Under the pieces are notes generated by a model. That model was not told the origin of the DNA and made no database searches. It saw only the letters and a list, made by a program, of their open reading frames with translations. A stretch of DNA of 64,000 nt from assembly GCF_021365465.1 (NCBI RefSeq), contig NZ_CP089932.1, positions 1,116,001-1,180,000 on the forward strand, given 5' to 3'. Every line of letters begins with the position of its first letter. The first letter of the stretch is position 1. The position numbers and the translations under genes are program-made. The DNA is from Erwinia tracheiphila. GTDB lineage: Bacteria > Pseudomonadota > Gammaproteobacteria > Enterobacterales > Enterobacteriaceae. This document shows positions 61,315 to 64,000 of this stretch, in pieces.

Positions 61315-61343
61315 GGAACTAAATATGTTGTTATGGCCACCCA
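61315..61343 (+). promoter_or_regulatory. hrp box (HrpL-dependent promoter)
   Basis: GGAACT, a 16-base spacer and CCACCCA match the HrpL sigma-factor consensus GGAACC-N15/16-CCACNNA with only the common C-to-T change at the sixth base. It lies 55 bp upstream of the chaperone start and faces it. It implies co-expression with a plant-type hrp type III secretion system encoded elsewhere. Confidence 0.85.
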
Positions 61344-61399
61344 GCATCACCAGATAGAGGTATTTCATCACCCAGCATCACCAGATAGAGGTATTTCAT
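61338..61399 (+). repeat. 31-bp tandem duplication spanning the hrp box edge and the chaperone start
   Basis: Two identical 31-bp units (61338-61368 and 61369-61399), beginning CACCCAGCATCACC and ending AGGTATTTCAT, lie head to tail. The first contains the 3' end of the hrp box. The second supplies the ribosome-binding site and the first two bases of the ATG. It is a recent duplication that lengthens the 5' leader. Confidence 0.9.
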
Positions 61400-61795
61400 G
61401 AAGAAGAATTCGTTTGACCATCTAATTGATGGGCTTGCAAGTGAATATCGTATGCCCAGTTTTCCTGAAAAAAAAATGAGCACGAAATTTACTACTTTTC
61501 GTTTGAGATCGGCGTATCAATAAAGATATATCAAGATGAGTTTCGATGGGTGTATTTTGTTGCCGAAATTGGTCAGGTCGTCGATACTAATGCCGATACA
61601 TTGGGACGAATGCTACACTTCAACAGTTTCAGTTTTAAAAAACCATTCCTTACACTAGGTTTGAGTAGGGGAGACGTCGGAGAACTACATGGGCGCGTTC
61701 CTTTGGTAGAAGTTGACAGTGTCGAAATGCGAAAAATCTTTGAGAATTTGCTAAGTGTGGCAGTCGAAATTAAAAAGTCATTCAATTTCAAGTGA
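61398..61795 (+). CDS. shcF: ShcF-like type III chaperone, frame interrupted at a nine-A run
   Basis: From ATG 61398 (ribosome-binding site AGAGG) the frame reads MKKNSFDHLIDGLASEYRMP... then enters A9 (61468-61476) and ends at TAA 61521 after 41 residues. The next frame continues immediately as KNEHEIYYFSFEIG...FNFK to TGA 61793-61795. Together they make a 131-residue CesT-type chaperone like ShcF (AvrPphF ORF1). One extra A would join them. Either a frameshift mutation or transcriptional slippage at the A tract explains this. It is the first gene of the hrp-box operon and would deliver the HopF-like effector 11 bp downstream. Confidence 0.82.
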
Positions 61796-61806
61796 TAGGT
61801 GTATTT

Positions 61807-62478
61807 ATGGGTAATATTTGTGGGACTTCTGGATCCCATTATGTGTATAGTCCGCCAGTTAGCCCTCGAAATGTATCTGGTTCATCAACACCAGTGTACA
61901 GTGCAGGTGGCCAAGCCCTAACCTCAGCATCTCATCTTTCCGAAGAGGCACGGGAAGATTTTCTTTCACGTGCTGCAGCGGAAGTATATCACGATAGTAG
62001 GCTCTGGCACGGCACTTCGGGAAGCTATTTGCAAGATCTCAGAGATAATGGTTTTCAGCGGAGGCGTTCAGGTGCTGTAGACGCAACTCTCCAGGCTGGC
62101 TACGAATTAAACCCGGATGTCGTGAAAAATACGGAAAAGCATAATTATTTTACTAGTTATCCGGTATCTGCAAAAAAATATGCTCATCGAACAGATCCAG
62201 ACAACCCCGTTCTCGTTAGAACTATAGGCATAAAGAACAACTTTCCAATTGAGCTGGATCCTGACAGTAAAGGCCCTGATGGAGAAATTTTTCCGTATAA
62301 TTGCAGGACAACCTCATCCATTCCGTCAAAGTTTGTAGTTGGATCAAAACATAGCGCGCCAAAAGATGATGCCAAAGTTTTTAAAAAGGAAATGGGCGAA
62401 GCGGGTTATGATGTCTCTCTCAAGCAAGCGGGACGATTACTGCGGGAAGTGCAGTCAGATTCTGACGACGACTTCTGA
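61807..62478 (+). CDS. hopF: HopF/AvrPphF-family type III effector
   Basis: The 223-residue protein begins MGNICGTSGSHYVYSPP, the N-terminus conserved in Pseudomonas HopF effectors, with a myristoylation glycine (G2) and C5 that would target it to the plant plasma membrane after cleavage of Met. The C-terminal domain (~60-215) carries VYHDSRLWHGTSGSYLQDL and TEKHNYF, of the ADP-ribosyltransferase-like HopF fold. In HopF2 an arginine and an aspartate are important; here the residue after the tryptophan is H68, where I recall arginine in relatives. It lies right after its chaperone gene, with ribosome-binding site AGGTG. Confidence 0.9.
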   Translation: MGNICGTSGSHYVYSPPVSPRNVSGSSTPVYSAGGQALTSASHLSEEAREDFLSRAAAEVYHDSRLWHGTSGSYLQDLRDNGFQRRRSGAVDATLQAGYELNPDVVKNTEKHNYFTSYPVSAKKYAHRTDPDNPVLVRTIGIKNNFPIELDPDSKGPDGEIFPYNCRTTSSIPSKFVVGSKHSAPKDDAKVFKKEMGEAGYDVSLKQAGRLLREVQSDSDDDF

Positions 62479-62589
62479 GGGCCTTAACTGCAGCGCGTGC
62501 GCAAAATATAGCGACGGTCCAGTTTCTGCGTTGGAGGCCGTACGCCTGCGAACTCCAGTATTGTAGGTGGTCGGCCGTAGGAAATTAAA

Positions 62590-63813
62590 ATGTTTAAGGT
62601 AAATACTTTTAACAGATCTCATTATCTTGCTAATACTGGGGATGAAGAGCAGGTTCAAAATAACGTTCCCGGTACTTCTCGGCTCGTAATTGGGCCGCCA
62701 TCGTCAGAGGAGCCAGAAGCTTCGGCCCATAAAAACAGTTCTTTTACTGGCTCAAGACCAGCTTTTTATGCAAGCCAGACGATGGTCGAGGCTATTCCGC
62801 GAACGAGCATTCCTCCATCATTACCAAAACGGTACCAAGGCTTTAATCGCATTTGTCAGTCATTACGTCATATTGCAACTTCTGTAAACTGGGGCATGAT
62901 AGGCCTTAAATCGTTGAGACCTATCGAAGTTCAAGCATCTGTTATTAATGGAAAGCTGCATGTATCTTCAAATTTCCACAGTGAGCACATTCGGGAATCA
63001 TTGCATTTTGCTTTAACGAGAGATACAGAACGCCCAATCCCCTATCCGGTAAATAGAGGATCTAAAGCGCAGGTTGAGGAAAGCAGAAATAGGCGCCATG
63101 TCGTAAAACTCAAGGAAGATTTCCTTAACCAAGATAGGTTTGAGGTATTGAAGCAGAATACTGTTTCCGAGATAGCCAGAGGTTTGGGTTGCCCAGTCGA
63201 TAATAACCTCTCACGTCAGGAGCTCTCTGAGCAAGCTATTGCTGCGCTGCATATTTTGCAGAAGGTGATTCGGGCTGCCTCGCAGTCGAATCCGTCATTC
63301 GAAAACTTGATTATTCACCCTCCATTCAGAGATGCAAGTCTTGATGGAATATTACCCGATGGGATCAATCAAACCATGCATGCAGAGCAGAACATTCAGA
63401 AGGCTTTGGCGGGCGATAAAGAATGCCAGTATCAAGAGCTAATAGCAAAGCTTGGACTGCAAGAGGGAAAGCATGTAATTGTTCCTATTGCTGGAAAGTA
63501 TGTGCCTTGCGCAGCATGCTCTGAAGTTGAAAGCGAGGCTAAGGGGCCGGATGGATTATTTGATCCTAAAAGCGAAAAGTTTGTACTGCATAGATCAACT
63601 CAGCGCATCGGGATGGCTTTTTGGGATGAGGTGCAACATATTGCCATCGAAGGTCTCGATGCTGATCAAGGAAAAGCGCTTGCCAAAGGTATTGCTATCA
63701 GAGATCGTTTTTATGAAAATCCTGAAAAATTACAGGCTTCGCATCGAGAGATGGTGGAGGATTATTCGTTTGATACAGATAGTGCCTCTTCTGAGGATGA
63801 TTCCATCCTATAA
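62590..63813 (+). CDS. Candidate type III effector with zinc-deaminase motif
   Basis: The 407-residue protein has a Ser/Pro-rich, flexible N-terminus (~1-75) typical of secreted effectors, a basic middle, and a C-terminal domain with M-H264-A-E266-Q and P307-C308-A-A-C311, the zinc-binding and catalytic signature of cytidine/nucleotide deaminases. It ends in an acidic tail. It follows hopF by 111 bp in the same direction with no terminator seen, so it is likely in the same hrp-box operon. I know no named effector with this sequence. A bacterial toxin of the deaminase superfamily is the alternative, but no immunity gene follows. Confidence 0.72.
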   Translation: MFKVNTFNRSHYLANTGDEEQVQNNVPGTSRLVIGPPSSEEPEASAHKNSSFTGSRPAFYASQTMVEAIPRTSIPPSLPKRYQGFNRICQSLRHIATSVNWGMIGLKSLRPIEVQASVINGKLHVSSNFHSEHIRESLHFALTRDTERPIPYPVNRGSKAQVEESRNRRHVVKLKEDFLNQDRFEVLKQNTVSEIARGLGCPVDNNLSRQELSEQAIAALHILQKVIRAASQSNPSFENLIIHPPFRDASLDGILPDGINQTMHAEQNIQKALAGDKECQYQELIAKLGLQEGKHVIVPIAGKYVPCAACSEVESEAKGPDGLFDPKSEKFVLHRSTQRIGMAFWDEVQHIAIEGLDADQGKALAKGIAIRDRFYENPEKLQASHREMVEDYSFDTDSASSEDDSIL

Positions 63814-64000
63814 GGGGTTGTAAGCGGAAAGCCGCCAGAATTGAGCCTGACAGTAATTCTGTGTAACTGCTATCGTATTAAAGGTGATCGTTCAGATGAT
63901 CATCGAACTTAACAATAAAACGGCTCATTGCCAGCCGCGGTCGAAGCTGGACGTTTGTGGGTGTTGAGTTTCACACTTATCAGTCGCAGATGTGGTTCCC
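63814..64000. other. Terminal stretch without a gene
   Basis: These 187 bp after the deaminase-like gene hold no supported gene. A GATCGTTCAGATGATC near-palindrome lies at 63885-63900. The text has the look of an insertion-sequence edge, but I cannot identify it. Confidence 0.3.

Larger units (their letters stand above)
1..64000. mobile_element. SPI-7/PFGI-1-class ICE (window lies within it)
   Basis: Both ends of the window are ICE-type or cargo DNA and no chromosomal housekeeping gene is seen. The class is recognised from the gene order parA, dnaB, parB, C4 zinc finger, DUF2786, DUF2857, STY4528, TIGR03761, topB, the mating-pair genes TIGR03746 to TIGR03744, a MobH-like relaxase next to a tyrosine integrase, and a tRNA-Phe attachment fragment. 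Cargo comprises an acyl-homoserine-lactone pair, a Mu-like prophage with an IS481 element, a DUF4225 gene and type III effector genes. The integrase-att-parA order means the two ICE termini are joined here. The element continues past both window edges. Confidence 0.85.

Noticed and set aside
1..64000. CRISPR array
   Set aside because: No series of short repeats with unique spacers was seen; the repeats found are tandem or paired.
63814..64000. Insertion sequence at the window edge
   Set aside because: The text is suggestive, but no inverted repeat or transposase fragment could be supported.

Overview
The window is almost entirely one integrative and conjugative element (ICE) of the SPI-7/PFGI-1 class from an enterobacterium, most likely a plant-associated Pantoea or Erwinia. 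This rests on the ICE gene order (parA-dnaB-parB-zinc finger-DUF2786-DUF2857-STY4528-TIGR03761-topB, then TIGR03746/03749/03752/03751/03744), a tRNA-Phe attachment fragment, an EsaI/EsaR-type quorum-sensing pair of the kind known from Pantoea, and a HrpL-type promoter driving a HopF/AvrPphF-like type III effector.

Layout. 1-7.0 kb is one end of the ICE: a partial lipoprotein, an unknown DNA-binding-like protein, convergent esaI/esaR, a membrane protein, a MobH-like relaxase and a tyrosine integrase. At 7.31-7.36 kb lies a 49-bp 3' fragment of tRNA-Phe. Immediately beyond it the opposite end of the ICE begins: parA (with a stop at codon 3), dnaB, parB and the replication/maintenance operon up to topB (7.4-17.4 kb). 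Integrase and parA normally sit at opposite ends of such elements, so this junction is attP-like: a circular molecule, a circular form captured in the assembly, or a tandem array.

17.4-52.9 kb is a Mu-like prophage of about 34 kb (without its IS), read on the minus strand from repressor/Ner/A/B through gemA, mor, lysis, head, tail and tail-fibre genes to a Dam-type methylase. It is bounded by 12-bp inverted repeats and carries an IS481-family element close to its right end. The prophage truncates topB on one side and the N-terminus of the TIGR03746 gene on the other. The ICE genes expected between these two (type IV pilus cluster, TraD-like coupling protein, TIGR03750/03745/03758 and others) are not in the window. 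Within the prophage I see a shared late-promoter element at three transcription-unit starts, a terminator that also hides the lysozyme ribosome-binding site, a -1 frameshift site in the tail-assembly chaperone, nested spanins and a nested scaffold start.

52.9-59.8 kb resumes the conjugation (mating-pair formation) genes on the plus strand, ending with the VirB4-like ATPase and a small unknown gene. 60-64 kb is a more AT-rich cargo region: a DUF4225 membrane protein, then a hrp box and three co-oriented genes: a ShcF-like chaperone interrupted at a nine-adenine run, a HopF-like effector, and a 407-residue protein with a zinc-deaminase signature (H-A-E ... P-C-x-x-C) that I consider a candidate new effector. 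The element thus combines transfer functions, cell-density signalling and host-manipulation cargo, but its conjugation and maintenance genes appear damaged.
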